A DNA stretch of 64,000 nucleotides from the NCBI RefSeq assembly GCF_018555685.1, contig NZ_JAFLWW010000015.1:49101-113100 (forward strand), given 5' to 3'. The notes under the pieces were generated by a model that saw only the letters and a list, made by a program, of their open reading frames with translations, was not told the origin of the DNA and made no database searches. A program made the translations under genes and the position numbers. Of this stretch, positions 7,130 through 14,993 are shown piece by piece (the stretch's first letter is position 1; each line of letters starts with the position of its first letter). Source of the stretch: Aminobacter anthyllidis. Its GTDB lineage: Bacteria; Pseudomonadota; Alphaproteobacteria; Rhizobiales; Rhizobiaceae.

Positions 7130-8514
7130 TTTGCCCGCCTGAGATGGTTGATGAGGTCGACGCGGGTGATCAGCCCGATGAATTCTTCGCCGTCGAAGAT
7201 GATCGCCACCTCGTTGCGGTCGAAGATCGGCAACAACGCATCGAGCGTCTGGTCGGCCTGCAGCGTGTGCAGGTCCTTGCTCATCGCGGTTGCGACCGGT
7301 GCATTGAAGCGGTTCCAGCGGCTGTCATAAGGTCCTTCGACCACGGCGAGGATGTCGCTCTCGTCGACGATGCCGACAAGCTTGCCCTCTTCGAGCACCG
7401 GCAACTGCGACACGTCTCCACGCCGCATCCGGCCATAGGCGGTCAGCAGGCTGTCGCCGGGTCCGACGAACACCGTCCCGCCCTCGCGATGCGAGCGTGC
7501 CACCAGGTCGCTCAGGTCGCCATGCGCCTCGCGTTCGTCCAGCCCCTGTTCGGCGAGCCAGAAATCGTCGAACACCTTGGAGAGATACTTGTTGCCACTG
7601 TCGCAAACGAAGGTAACCACCCGTTTCGGCGTCTTCTGCTCGCGGCAATAGCGCAGTGCGGCCGACAAAAGCGTGCCCGACGACGAGCCGGCGAGGATGC
7701 CCTCCTTTGCGAGCAGGTCGCGCACCGCCAGCATGCTCGCCTTGTCGTTGACCGTGTAGGCGCGTCTGACCAGCGACAGGTCGCAGTTCGGCGGCACGAA
7801 ATCCTCGCCGATGCCTTCGACGGTCCAGCTGCCGGCTTCCTCCAGCTTGCCGGTCTTGACCAGCGGCGCCAGAACCGAGCCCAGTGGGTCGGCCAGCACC
7901 ATCTCGGTCTTGGGCGAGACCTTGGCGAAGAAGCGCCCGAGCCCGGTCAGCGTACCGCCCGAGCCGACGCCCACGACGACAGCGTCGACGTCGCCATCGA
8001 GCTGCTCCCAGATTTCCGGGCCGGTCGTCGTCTCATGTGCCTCGGGGTTGGCCGGGTTGGCGAACTGGTTGACGTAGAACGAGCCGGGAATCTCGGCGGC
8101 GATCTTCTCGGCCATGTCCTGGTAGTATTCGGCATGGCCCTTGCCGACGTCGGAGCGCGTCAGCCGGACTTCCGCGCCGAGCGCGCGCAGGTGCTGGATC
8201 TTCTCGCGGCTCATCTTGTCGGGCACCACCAGGATGATGCGATAACCCTTGGGGATGCCGACCTGCGCCAGCCCCAGGCCGGTGTTGCCGGCGGTCGCCT
8301 CGACGATAGTGCCGCCGCGCTTGAGCTTGCCCTCGCGCTCAGCCGCCGCGATCATCGACAGCGCGATGCGGTCCTTGATCGAGCCGCCGGGGTTTTGGCT
8401 TTCGAGCTTGATGAACAGCCGGCACGGCCCGGTGTCGAATTGCGTCAGCTCGACAACAGGCGTTTCGCCGATCAAGTCGAGCACGGACCTGAAAGGCGGG
8501 TTCAAACGGCTCAT
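7126..8514 (-). CDS. Cystathionine beta-synthase
   Basis: A PLP enzyme joining serine and homocysteine into cystathionine, the first step of reverse transsulfuration. About 462 residues. The catalytic fold-type II domain covers about 1-320 with the PLP lysine Lys47 in NPGGSIKDR, the substrate loop EATAGNTGLGLA and the glycine-rich GSSSGT motif. Two CBS repeats follow (about 335-455: DVSQLPVLEEGKLVGIVDE, then the DRNEVAIIFDGEEFIGLITR stretch), which often bind adenosyl ligands. There is no N-terminal heme-binding extension. The ATG at 8514 is preferred, with GGGAGA upstream; an in-frame ATG lies at 8544. The stop overlaps the gamma-lyase start. Confidence 0.92.
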   Translation of the reverse strand: MSRLNPPFRSVLDLIGETPVVELTQFDTGPCRLFIKLESQNPGGSIKDRIALSMIAAAEREGKLKRGGTIVEATAGNTGLGLAQVGIPKGYRIILVVPDKMSREKIQHLRALGAEVRLTRSDVGKGHAEYYQDMAEKIAAEIPGSFYVNQFANPANPEAHETTTGPEIWEQLDGDVDAVVVGVGSGGTLTGLGRFFAKVSPKTEMVLADPLGSVLAPLVKTGKLEEAGSWTVEGIGEDFVPPNCDLSLVRRAYTVNDKASMLAVRDLLAKEGILAGSSSGTLLSAALRYCREQKTPKRVVTFVCDSGNKYLSKVFDDFWLAEQGLDEREAHGDLSDLVARSHREGGTVFVGPGDSLLTAYGRMRRGDVSQLPVLEEGKLVGIVDESDILAVVEGPYDSRWNRFNAPVATAMSKDLHTLQADQTLDALLPIFDRNEVAIIFDGEEFIGLITRVDLINHLRRAK

Positions 8515-8746
8515 GGCAGCGTCTCCCACGTCAAGCAAGCTCATTGAGCATATCCCATGTCAGGCGGGCAGGCACCTGCCGTCCGGTTGTTCTTCGGCCG
8601 CATCAGCCGGTATCGCCGCATTTACCGGAGGCAGCTGCCATGAACAAAGGTAACGGATTTCGTTTCGGAGCAAACCTTGAGAAGGAAATTCCCGGGGCGG
8701 TTCAATAGTTCCACCCCAAGGCAATATCTTTCCTCACCTGACGTTG

Positions 8747-8776
8747 TTGACTCTCCACTTGGTGGAGCACCTACAA
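8747..8776 (+). promoter_or_regulatory. MerR-type promoter with overlapping operator
   Basis: A -35 box TTGACT (8747-8752) and a -10 box TACAAG (about 8772-8777) are separated by an over-long spacer of about 19 bases. The spacer holds the perfect dyad CTCCAC-TTG-GTGGAG (8753-8767). Long spacing with a centred dyad is the classic design of MerR-activated promoters. The predicted transcript start is at or next to the ATG at 8785, so the mRNA would have almost no leader. Confidence 0.7.
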
Positions 8777-8784
8777 GGGCGATC

Positions 8785-9708
8785 ATGGACGACAAGATCT
8801 ACAGCATTGGCGAAGTCTCAAAGCTGAGTGGCATCTCGGTGCGCAAGCTCCGTTTCTATTCCGACAAGGGGCTGTTGCCGCCGACGACAAGGGCTGCGAG
8901 CGGCTACCGCATGTATTCGGCAGCCGACCTTGAACGCCTCGGGCTCATCCTCGCTCTGCGCGATGCAGGCGTGAGCCTCACCGAGATAGGCAAGATCCTG
9001 TCGAACCGCCTCGCCATCTCGGCCGTGCTGGAGCTCAGGCTCAAGGCGCTCGAGGCGGAAATCAAGTCCAAGCGCCGTGTCGCGGCCGCCCTCAGGGCGG
9101 CCATCCGGGTTCCCGACCCGACAACAGACGACCTAAGGAGAATATGGACCGTGACCAAACTTTCCCAGAGCGAGTTCCGCGCCGCCATCGAGCGTTTCTT
9201 CGACGACGTCGCCTCCGACGCGAAGATGTCGCCGGAATGGAAGAAGCAGATGATCGATGCCTCGACGCCCGATCTGCCCGATGACCCGACACCCGAGCAG
9301 GTCGACGCCTGGACCGAGATCATGGCGTTCGTTTCGGACAAGGAGTATGTCGCCGAATTGCGCAAGAGCATGTCGTCGATGTGGAACGGCGAATTCGACC
9401 CCGCCGCCTATGCCGAGGCCTCCAACGCCACCTTCGCCCGTGTCAGGCAAGCCATCGACGAGGGGGCTGTGCCGGAATCGGAAACCGGCAAGGCGATCGC
9501 CCGTGAATGGCTGGAGAACTCGGCCAAGGCGATGAACAAGGCGCCCGACAAGGCGTTCGTGGAATGGCACAACGACCAGTACCGCAAGTACCACTCGCGG
9601 TCGGCGCGCTACTACGAACTGCTTCGCATCCTGCGCGGCGAACGCCAGCCCGACAAGATCAGCGAGGAGTGGAGCTGGATCAACGCCGCCATGGCCGGGG
9701 CGCTGTAG
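8785..9708 (+). CDS. MerR family transcriptional regulator
   Basis: About 307 residues. The N-terminal MerR winged helix (about 4-75: YSIGEVSKLSGISVRKLRFY, then the GYRMYSAADLERLGLI stretch) is followed by a dimerisation helix and a long C-terminal domain (about 118-307) of TipAS-like character, rich in charged helices. Such C-terminal domains bind drugs or peptides in the TipA group. The start at 8785 is set by the MerR domain and by the promoter just upstream; the in-frame codons before it would cross the operator. No obvious target gene sits next to it, so it may regulate mainly itself or distant genes. A bidirectional terminator follows. Confidence 0.88.
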   Translation: MDDKIYSIGEVSKLSGISVRKLRFYSDKGLLPPTTRAASGYRMYSAADLERLGLILALRDAGVSLTEIGKILSNRLAISAVLELRLKALEAEIKSKRRVAAALRAAIRVPDPTTDDLRRIWTVTKLSQSEFRAAIERFFDDVASDAKMSPEWKKQMIDASTPDLPDDPTPEQVDAWTEIMAFVSDKEYVAELRKSMSSMWNGEFDPAAYAEASNATFARVRQAIDEGAVPESETGKAIAREWLENSAKAMNKAPDKAFVEWHNDQYRKYHSRSARYYELLRILRGERQPDKISEEWSWINAAMAGAL

Positions 9709-9748
9709 TCTGGCGACCATCCTGGATTGAGGAACGTCTGCCAACGAA

Positions 9749-9773
9749 AAAGGGCCCGCATTGCGGGCCCTTT
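9749..9773 (-). terminator. Rho-independent terminator, ilvD side
   Basis: An 11-base perfect stem (AAAGGGCCCGC / GCGGGCCCTTT) with loop ATT. On the minus strand it is followed by TTTTTCG, fitting termination of ilvD. On the plus strand it may also stop the MerR transcript. Confidence 0.85.
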
Positions 9774-9792
9774 GAATTCGTATCGAAGAGGC

Positions 9793-11634
9793 TTACTCGA
9801 ACTCGCCGAGGTCGCGCACTGCGCCGCGGTCGGCCGAGGTGGCGAAGGCGGCATAGGCCTTCAGCGCCTTGGTCACCTTGCGTTTGCGCACTTCCACCGG
9901 CTTCCAGCCCTTGGCATCCTGCTCGGCGCGGCGGGTGGCGAGTGTCGCTTCGTCGACGCGCAGGCTGATGGTGCGGTTGGGGATGTCGATGTCGATGATG
10001 TCGCCCTCGCGCACCAGCCCGATCGTGCCGCCATTCGCCGCCTCGGGCGAAACGTGGCCGATCGACAAGCCCGACGTGCCGCCGGAGAAGCGCCCGTCGG
10101 TCAGCAGCGCGCAGGCTTTGCCCAGGCCCTTCGACTTGAGGTAGCTGGTCGGGTAGAGCATTTCCTGCATGCCGGGGCCGCCCTTCGGGCCCTCGTAGCG
10201 GATCACCACCACGTCGCCGGCCACAACCTCATTGCTGAGGATCGCCTTGACCGAGGCGTCCTGGCTCTCGAACACCCGAGCCGGACCCGAGAATTTCAGG
10301 ATCGACTCGTCGACGCCGGCGGTCTTCACCACGCAGCCGTCGCGCGCGATGTTGCCCTTGAGGATGGCAAGGCCGCCGTCCTTGGAGAAGGCATGTTCGG
10401 CTGAGCGGATGACGCCCTTTTCACGGTCGAGGTCGAGATCGTCCCAGCGCCGGTCCTGGCTGAAGGCCGTCTGGGTCGGAACGCCGCCGGGGGCGGCGAG
10501 GTAGAAGTCGCGCACTGCCTGGCTCTTGGTCCGCGAGGTGTCCCAATGATCGATGGCTTCGCCGATCGTCGCCGTATGCACCGTCGGCAGGTCGCGGTTG
10601 AGCAGGCCGGCTTTGTCGAGCTGGCCGAGGATGGCAAAAATGCCGCCGGCGCGATGGACGTCTTCCATGTGCACGTCGGCCTTGGCCGGCGCGACCTTGC
10701 ACAGCACCGGCACCTTGCGCGACAGCGCGTCGATGTCGTCCTGGTCGAAGTCGATCTCGCCTTCATGCGCCGTGGCCAGGATGTGCAGCACGGTGTTGGT
10801 CGACCCGCCCATGGCGATGTCGAGCGCCATGGCGTTTTCGAACGCGCCCTTGGAGGCAATGTTGCGCGGCAGCACGCTTTCGTCGTCCTGCTCGTAATAG
10901 CGCTGTGCGAGGTCGACAATGAGGTGTCCCGCCTCCACGAACAGGCGCTTGCGGTCGGCATGCGTTGCCAGCGTCGAGCCATTGCCGGGCAGCGACAGGC
11001 CGAGCGCTTCGGTCAGGCAGTTCATCGAATTGGCCGTGAACATGCCCGAGCACGAGCCGCAGGTCGGGCAGGCCGAGCGCTCGATGATCTTGACGTCCTC
11101 GTCCGAAACCTTGTCGTCGGCGGCGGCGACCATGGCGTCGACCAGGTCGAGCGCGACGTTCTTGCCGCCGAGCACCACCTTGCCGGCTTCCATCGGGCCG
11201 CCGGAGACGAACACCGCCGGGATGTTGAGGCGCATCGCGGCCATCAGCATGCCGGGCGTGATCTTGTCGCAATTGGAGATGCAGACCATGGCGTCGGCGC
11301 AATGCGCGTTGACCATGTATTCGACGCTGTCGGCAATGATCTCGCGGCTCGGCAGCGAATACAGCATGCCGTCATGGCCCATGGCGATGCCGTCGTCGAC
11401 GGCGATGGTGTTGAACTCCTTGGCCACGCCGCCGGCCGCCTCGATCTCGCGGGCGACGAGCTGGCCGAGATCCTTTAGGTGGACGTGTCCCGGCACGAAC
11501 TGGGTGAAGGAGTTGACCACGGCGATGATCGGCTTGCCGAAATCGGTGTCCTTCATGCCGGTGGCGCGCCATAGGCCACGCGCGCCAGCCATGTTGCGGC
11601 CGTGTGTGGTGGTGCGCGAACGATAAATAGGCAT
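9793..11634 (-). CDS. ilvD: Dihydroxy-acid dehydratase
   Basis: This enzyme removes water from 2,3-dihydroxy-isovalerate and its isoleucine-pathway homologue, the third shared step of valine and isoleucine synthesis. The 613 residues match E. coli IlvD closely. Iron-sulfur cysteines are visible in [10 protein letters not shown] (Cys122) and in [13 protein letters not shown] (Cys189, 192, 195), with the active-site stretch [16 protein letters not shown]. The start at 11634 ([15 protein letters not shown]) is preferred over 11646 because it aligns with the usual N-terminus. It stands alone, with its own terminator, next to an RpiR regulator gene on the same strand 138 bases upstream. Confidence 0.97.
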   Translation of the reverse strand: MPIYRSRTTTHGRNMAGARGLWRATGMKDTDFGKPIIAVVNSFTQFVPGHVHLKDLGQLVAREIEAAGGVAKEFNTIAVDDGIAMGHDGMLYSLPSREIIADSVEYMVNAHCADAMVCISNCDKITPGMLMAAMRLNIPAVFVSGGPMEAGKVVLGGKNVALDLVDAMVAAADDKVSDEDVKIIERSACPTCGSCSGMFTANSMNCLTEALGLSLPGNGSTLATHADRKRLFVEAGHLIVDLAQRYYEQDDESVLPRNIASKGAFENAMALDIAMGGSTNTVLHILATAHEGEIDFDQDDIDALSRKVPVLCKVAPAKADVHMEDVHRAGGIFAILGQLDKAGLLNRDLPTVHTATIGEAIDHWDTSRTKSQAVRDFYLAAPGGVPTQTAFSQDRRWDDLDLDREKGVIRSAEHAFSKDGGLAILKGNIARDGCVVKTAGVDESILKFSGPARVFESQDASVKAILSNEVVAGDVVVIRYEGPKGGPGMQEMLYPTSYLKSKGLGKACALLTDGRFSGGTSGLSIGHVSPEAANGGTIGLVREGDIIDIDIPNRTISLRVDEATLATRRAEQDAKGWKPVEVRKRKVTKALKAYAAFATSADRGAVRDLGEFE

Positions 11635-11772
11635 GGGCTCTCTCATACGATAGATGGCTAAGCTTGGGATTGAGCCACTATCGCCCCTGCGTCAACTATT
11701 TTCCACCTTCGGGGCGCCCTGGCATGCCGTTTGCGGGCGGCTGCCATGCGCTCCGCGCAGTACAAGGGCCGC

Positions 11773-12651
11773 TCAGCCCTTGGAATTGGCCGATTTCTTG
11801 CCTTTTCGGCCGCGCCTCAGCTCGGCGACGCCAACAGTCAGCCCCATCGCCAGCGCCATGGTCGCGGCCAGCGAGCGGAAGCCGCCGAAATCGGCCTCGG
11901 CGACCTCGAACCATACCTTGGCGAACTGCGCCAGCGGCGAAAACGCGCTGTCGGTGATGGCGATGACCGGCACATTGTTGGCCGACAGAATGCGTGCCTC
12001 CTCGACGGTCGCCGAGGCATAGGGCGAGAAGCTGATGGCGATTACGGCATCCCTGGACGAGGCAAACGAGATGATTTCAGGGCTCAATCCCGAGGCGGAC
12101 TCGATCAGCTGGCTGCGCACGCCGAGCTTGCCGAGCGCATAGGCGATGTAGCTCGCGACAGGATAGGAGCGCCGGCGCGCCAGGATGTAGATCGTCTCGG
12201 CGCCGTTGAGGATGTCGATGGCGCGGTCAAGCGTGTCGTCGTCGAGGTTGCGCGACATGACGTCGAGCGACTTGCTGGCGGCGGCCAGGAAGCCATCGAC
12301 GATGCGGCGGTTCGAGGTGCCTTCGTCTGCGTCGCCGCGCACCACCGTCAGCCGCTCTTCATAGGAGGTCGTGCGCTCGCGCAGCCTTTCGCGGAAGACC
12401 TGCTGCAGGGAGGTGAAGCCGTCATAGCCGAGATGCTGGGCGAAACGGATCAGCGTCGAGGGCTGCACGCCGGCCGATGTGGCGATGCTGGCGGCGGTGC
12501 CGAAGGCGATCTCGTCGGGATTGTCGAGCGCATAGGCAGCCACCTGCGCGATGCGCTTCGGCAGGCTCTGGCGGCGGTCGAGGATCAGCGCCCTCAGCGC
12601 TTCGAAATCGCGCGGCAGCGCCTCCGAAATCGTCTCTGCCATATCGTCCAT
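11773..12651 (-). CDS. MurR/RpiR family transcriptional regulator
   Basis: About 292 residues: an N-terminal HTH_6 domain (about 1-77, core SAGVQPSTLIRFAQHLGYDGF) followed by a SIS sugar-isomerase-like domain (about 110-250, ETIYILARRRSYPVASYIAY) that in this family binds phosphosugars. Starts at 12651 and 12642 are both possible; 12699 would add a glycine-rich stretch not typical of the family. It is divergent from a Gfo/Idh/MocA dehydrogenase over about 140 bases containing an imperfect dyad, so it most likely controls that gene, with a sugar or inositol derivative as signal. The pairing of RpiR regulators with inositol or sugar catabolic genes is common in rhizobia. Confidence 0.9.
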   Translation of the reverse strand: MDDMAETISEALPRDFEALRALILDRRQSLPKRIAQVAAYALDNPDEIAFGTAASIATSAGVQPSTLIRFAQHLGYDGFTSLQQVFRERLRERTTSYEERLTVVRGDADEGTSNRRIVDGFLAAASKSLDVMSRNLDDDTLDRAIDILNGAETIYILARRRSYPVASYIAYALGKLGVRSQLIESASGLSPEIISFASSRDAVIAISFSPYASATVEEARILSANNVPVIAITDSAFSPLAQFAKVWFEVAEADFGGFRSLAATMALAMGLTVGVAELRRGRKGKKSANSKG

Positions 12652-12700
12652 TCCGCCTCCGCCTATTCCACCATAACGCCGGGACCACGGGCTGTCCAAA

Positions 12701-12726
12701 TAAAATGAACCGTATGTTCCATTTTA
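12701..12726. promoter_or_regulatory. Imperfect dyad, candidate RpiR operator
   Basis: TAAAATGAAC (12701-12710) and GTTCCATTTTA (12716-12726) form an inverted repeat around CGTAT with one unpaired base. It lies between the divergent RpiR and dehydrogenase genes in a local AT-rich patch. Confidence 0.45.
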
Positions 12727-12792
12727 GCCAAAATTCGACTATTCAATCCGTCGCGGGCAATGACCTCATTCTATAAACCGGGAGAGCGTGAA

Positions 12793-13902
12793 GTGACAGG
12801 TGTTGGTCTTATCGGAACCGGCTTCATGGGCAAGTGCCATGCGCTGGCCTGGAATTCGGTGCGCACGGTGTTCGGCGACGTGGAAAAGCCAAGGCTCGTC
12901 CATCTCGGCGAGGCCAATGCCGACCTCGCCGCCCAACGCGCCTCCGAGCTCGGTTTCGAGAAATCCTCCGGCGACTGGCGCGCCGTGATCGCCGATCCCG
13001 AGGTCGATGTCGTCTCGCTGACCACGCCCAACCAGTTCCATCCCGAAATGGCCATCGCCATCCTTCAAGCCGGCAAGCACCTGTGGTGTGAAAAGCCGAT
13101 GGCGCCGACGCTTGCCGAGGCCGAAGCCATGGCTGCCGCCGCGCGCAAGTCCGGCAAGGTTGCCGTACTCGGCTACAACTACATCCAGAGCCCGGCCATC
13201 CGCCACATCCGCCAGCTGCTCGACGAAAAGATCATCGGCGACGTCAACCATCTCCGTGTCGAGATGGACGAGGACTTCATGGCCGATCCCGACGCCCCTT
13301 TCTTCTGGAAGCACGAGGCAACCTCAGGCTACGGCGCGCTCGACGATTTCGCCGTCCATCCGCTGTCGCTGATTTCGGCGCTGTTCGGCCGTGTCGGAAG
13401 CGTCATGTGTGACATGGCAAAACCCTATCCGGACCGGCAGGTGGCGGGAGGGGGTCGCCGCGCGGTCGAGACCTACGACATCGCCTCGAGCCTGATCCAT
13501 CTGGAGAACGGCGTGTCGGGCACGCTTCTGGTCAACCGCTCGGCCTGGGGCCGCAAGGGCCGCATCCAGGTGCAGATCTTCGGCTCCAAGGGCTCGATCG
13601 TCTTCGACCAGGAGCGCTTCAACGAGATCCAGCTTTACGTCACCTCCGACCGTGCGACCGAGCAGGGCTACCGCACCATCCTGGCGGCCCCCGCGCACGA
13701 GCCCTACGGCAAGTTCATCCCCGCGCCCGGCCACGGCCTCGGCTTCAACGATCTCAAGACCATCGAGTGCCGCGAACTTCTCGCCCGCATCGCCGGCCAG
13801 CCCGCGCGCGTCATCGACTTCGACGACGGGCTGGAGATCGAGCGGACAGTGCACGCGATGGCCAAGTCGTTTGCCGAGCAGAAGTGGGTGAGAGTAAGGT
13901 AG
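12793..13902 (+). CDS. Gfo/Idh/MocA family oxidoreductase
   Basis: An NAD(P)-dependent sugar or inositol dehydrogenase of about 369 residues. The N-terminal Rossmann fold opens with GVGLIGTGFMGKCHA; the family's EKP motif is in LWCEKPMAPTLAEA, and the C-terminal alpha/beta domain carries the GYGALDDFAVHPLSL stretch with the expected catalytic His. The GTG at 12793 is chosen because GGGAGAG lies seven bases upstream and homologues begin with this motif; ATG at 12760 is weaker. It is divergent from the RpiR regulator. The exact substrate is not evident. Confidence 0.9.
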   Translation: MTGVGLIGTGFMGKCHALAWNSVRTVFGDVEKPRLVHLGEANADLAAQRASELGFEKSSGDWRAVIADPEVDVVSLTTPNQFHPEMAIAILQAGKHLWCEKPMAPTLAEAEAMAAAARKSGKVAVLGYNYIQSPAIRHIRQLLDEKIIGDVNHLRVEMDEDFMADPDAPFFWKHEATSGYGALDDFAVHPLSLISALFGRVGSVMCDMAKPYPDRQVAGGGRRAVETYDIASSLIHLENGVSGTLLVNRSAWGRKGRIQVQIFGSKGSIVFDQERFNEIQLYVTSDRATEQGYRTILAAPAHEPYGKFIPAPGHGLGFNDLKTIECRELLARIAGQPARVIDFDDGLEIERTVHAMAKSFAEQKWVRVR

Positions 13903-13920
13903 GGCATTCCAGCTTGGGTT

Positions 13921-13992
13921 CCTCGCCCCCACGCAGTGGGGGAGAGGTGTCACCAGGAGAGGTGTCACGGCAAAGCCGTGACGGAGAGGGGG
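13921..13992. repeat. Composite palindromic repeat between convergent genes
   Basis: Two hairpins in tandem: CCCCCAC/GTGGGGG (13926-13942) and GTCACGGC/GCCGTGAC (13964-13982), joined by a direct repeat of GGAGAGGTGTCAC. It belongs to the same C-rich palindrome family seen elsewhere in the window and lies between two convergent genes. Confidence 0.65.
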
Positions 13993-13996
13993 CGTT

Positions 13997-14728
13997 TCAG
14001 AGCGCCTTCCTTGCCCAAATGCCTTGAGCGAATTCCAACCACCCCACCTGCACCACATAAAACGCCAGCAACATCGCGGCGTTGAGCTCAAGCACCTCCT
14101 CGACAGCGGCGAGCACGCGCGACGATGCTGCGATGTCGATGACCTGCGCCAGGCCGATCAGGCCGACATGCAGTAACAGCAGCACGTGGCCGGAGAGCCA
14201 TGTCGTTGACCCCGCCATGTTCCGCGCGGTCTGGCGCAGCGCAAACAGGACAAGCCCGGCCGACAGCACCAGCATGAGGCCGACCAGCAGCCAGGCGAGA
14301 TTTTGGCTGACGCCCTGCAGCATCCGAAATGCCAGGATCAGCAGGTCGTGGAATCCGTCGAGCTGCCCGCCGCCATGAAGCGGCAGCGGCTCGAACCCGA
14401 ACAGGCGCGATCCGAAGCTGGTCTCGTCGAGCAGTTCGGCAAGCCCGATCAGCCCCGCCAATGCCAGCGGCAGGCGCGGCCCCCAAAAGACTGTCGCGGC
14501 GCCCGCTCCAATCACCGCCGCCGCCAGGAAGAGCACGGTGCCCATCTCGATGATGCCGTCCTCCTGCAGCAGCAGCGAGCGGATGCCGGGCGCGAAAACA
14601 GCCGCGAGCGCAGCAGTGACAGTAACCGCACCCACCACTGATATCGCGCATGCCAGCAACCAGGACCGGTCACGCTGCTCCACGTTCGCCGGAGCGTCAT
14701 GCGTCGCCGTGCCGGTAACCTGCGCCAT
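13997..14728 (-). CDS. Multi-pass membrane protein of unknown function
   Basis: A 243-residue integral membrane protein with about six hydrophobic segments (for example near 24-46, 63-84, 140-165, 180-200 and 218-236). Acidic residues sit beside membrane segments (LLQEDGIIEMGTVLF), and the loop LLDETSFGSRLFGFE, then QLDGFHDLL, resembles the E-x-SFGQRxFG...LHN pattern found in a broad unnamed family of bacterial membrane proteins; that likeness is from memory. No enzyme or transporter can be named. It has its own promoter region divergent from hrpB (14729-14993, where nothing else is visible) and converges on the dehydrogenase gene across a palindromic repeat. Confidence 0.8.
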   Translation of the reverse strand: MAQVTGTATHDAPANVEQRDRSWLLACAISVVGAVTVTAALAAVFAPGIRSLLLQEDGIIEMGTVLFLAAAVIGAGAATVFWGPRLPLALAGLIGLAELLDETSFGSRLFGFEPLPLHGGGQLDGFHDLLILAFRMLQGVSQNLAWLLVGLMLVLSAGLVLFALRQTARNMAGSTTWLSGHVLLLLHVGLIGLAQVIDIAASSRVLAAVEEVLELNAAMLLAFYVVQVGWLEFAQGIWARKAL

Positions 14729-14993
14729 GGACCCTCTCCTGTCGCAAAAATGTCAGCTAATCGTCACATGAGCCTCGTTTCGGGCGGGGAAAGGGCTGCC
14801 GGCCACCGTCCCGATCAATCCTCGCGACGGACCGTAAGAATGTGCGGCAAGCTTTGGCAGCAACGTCCGCGCCGCAGTCGTTGTTGCTGCGGGCACCCGC
14901 GCTTCCGGCCTCGACCGTGTTGCCTCGTGCCCGCTTCCGCTGATATTGCCGGCTCACCGCCCACGCGGCGCAAAAAGGCCGGAACGATTGCCG

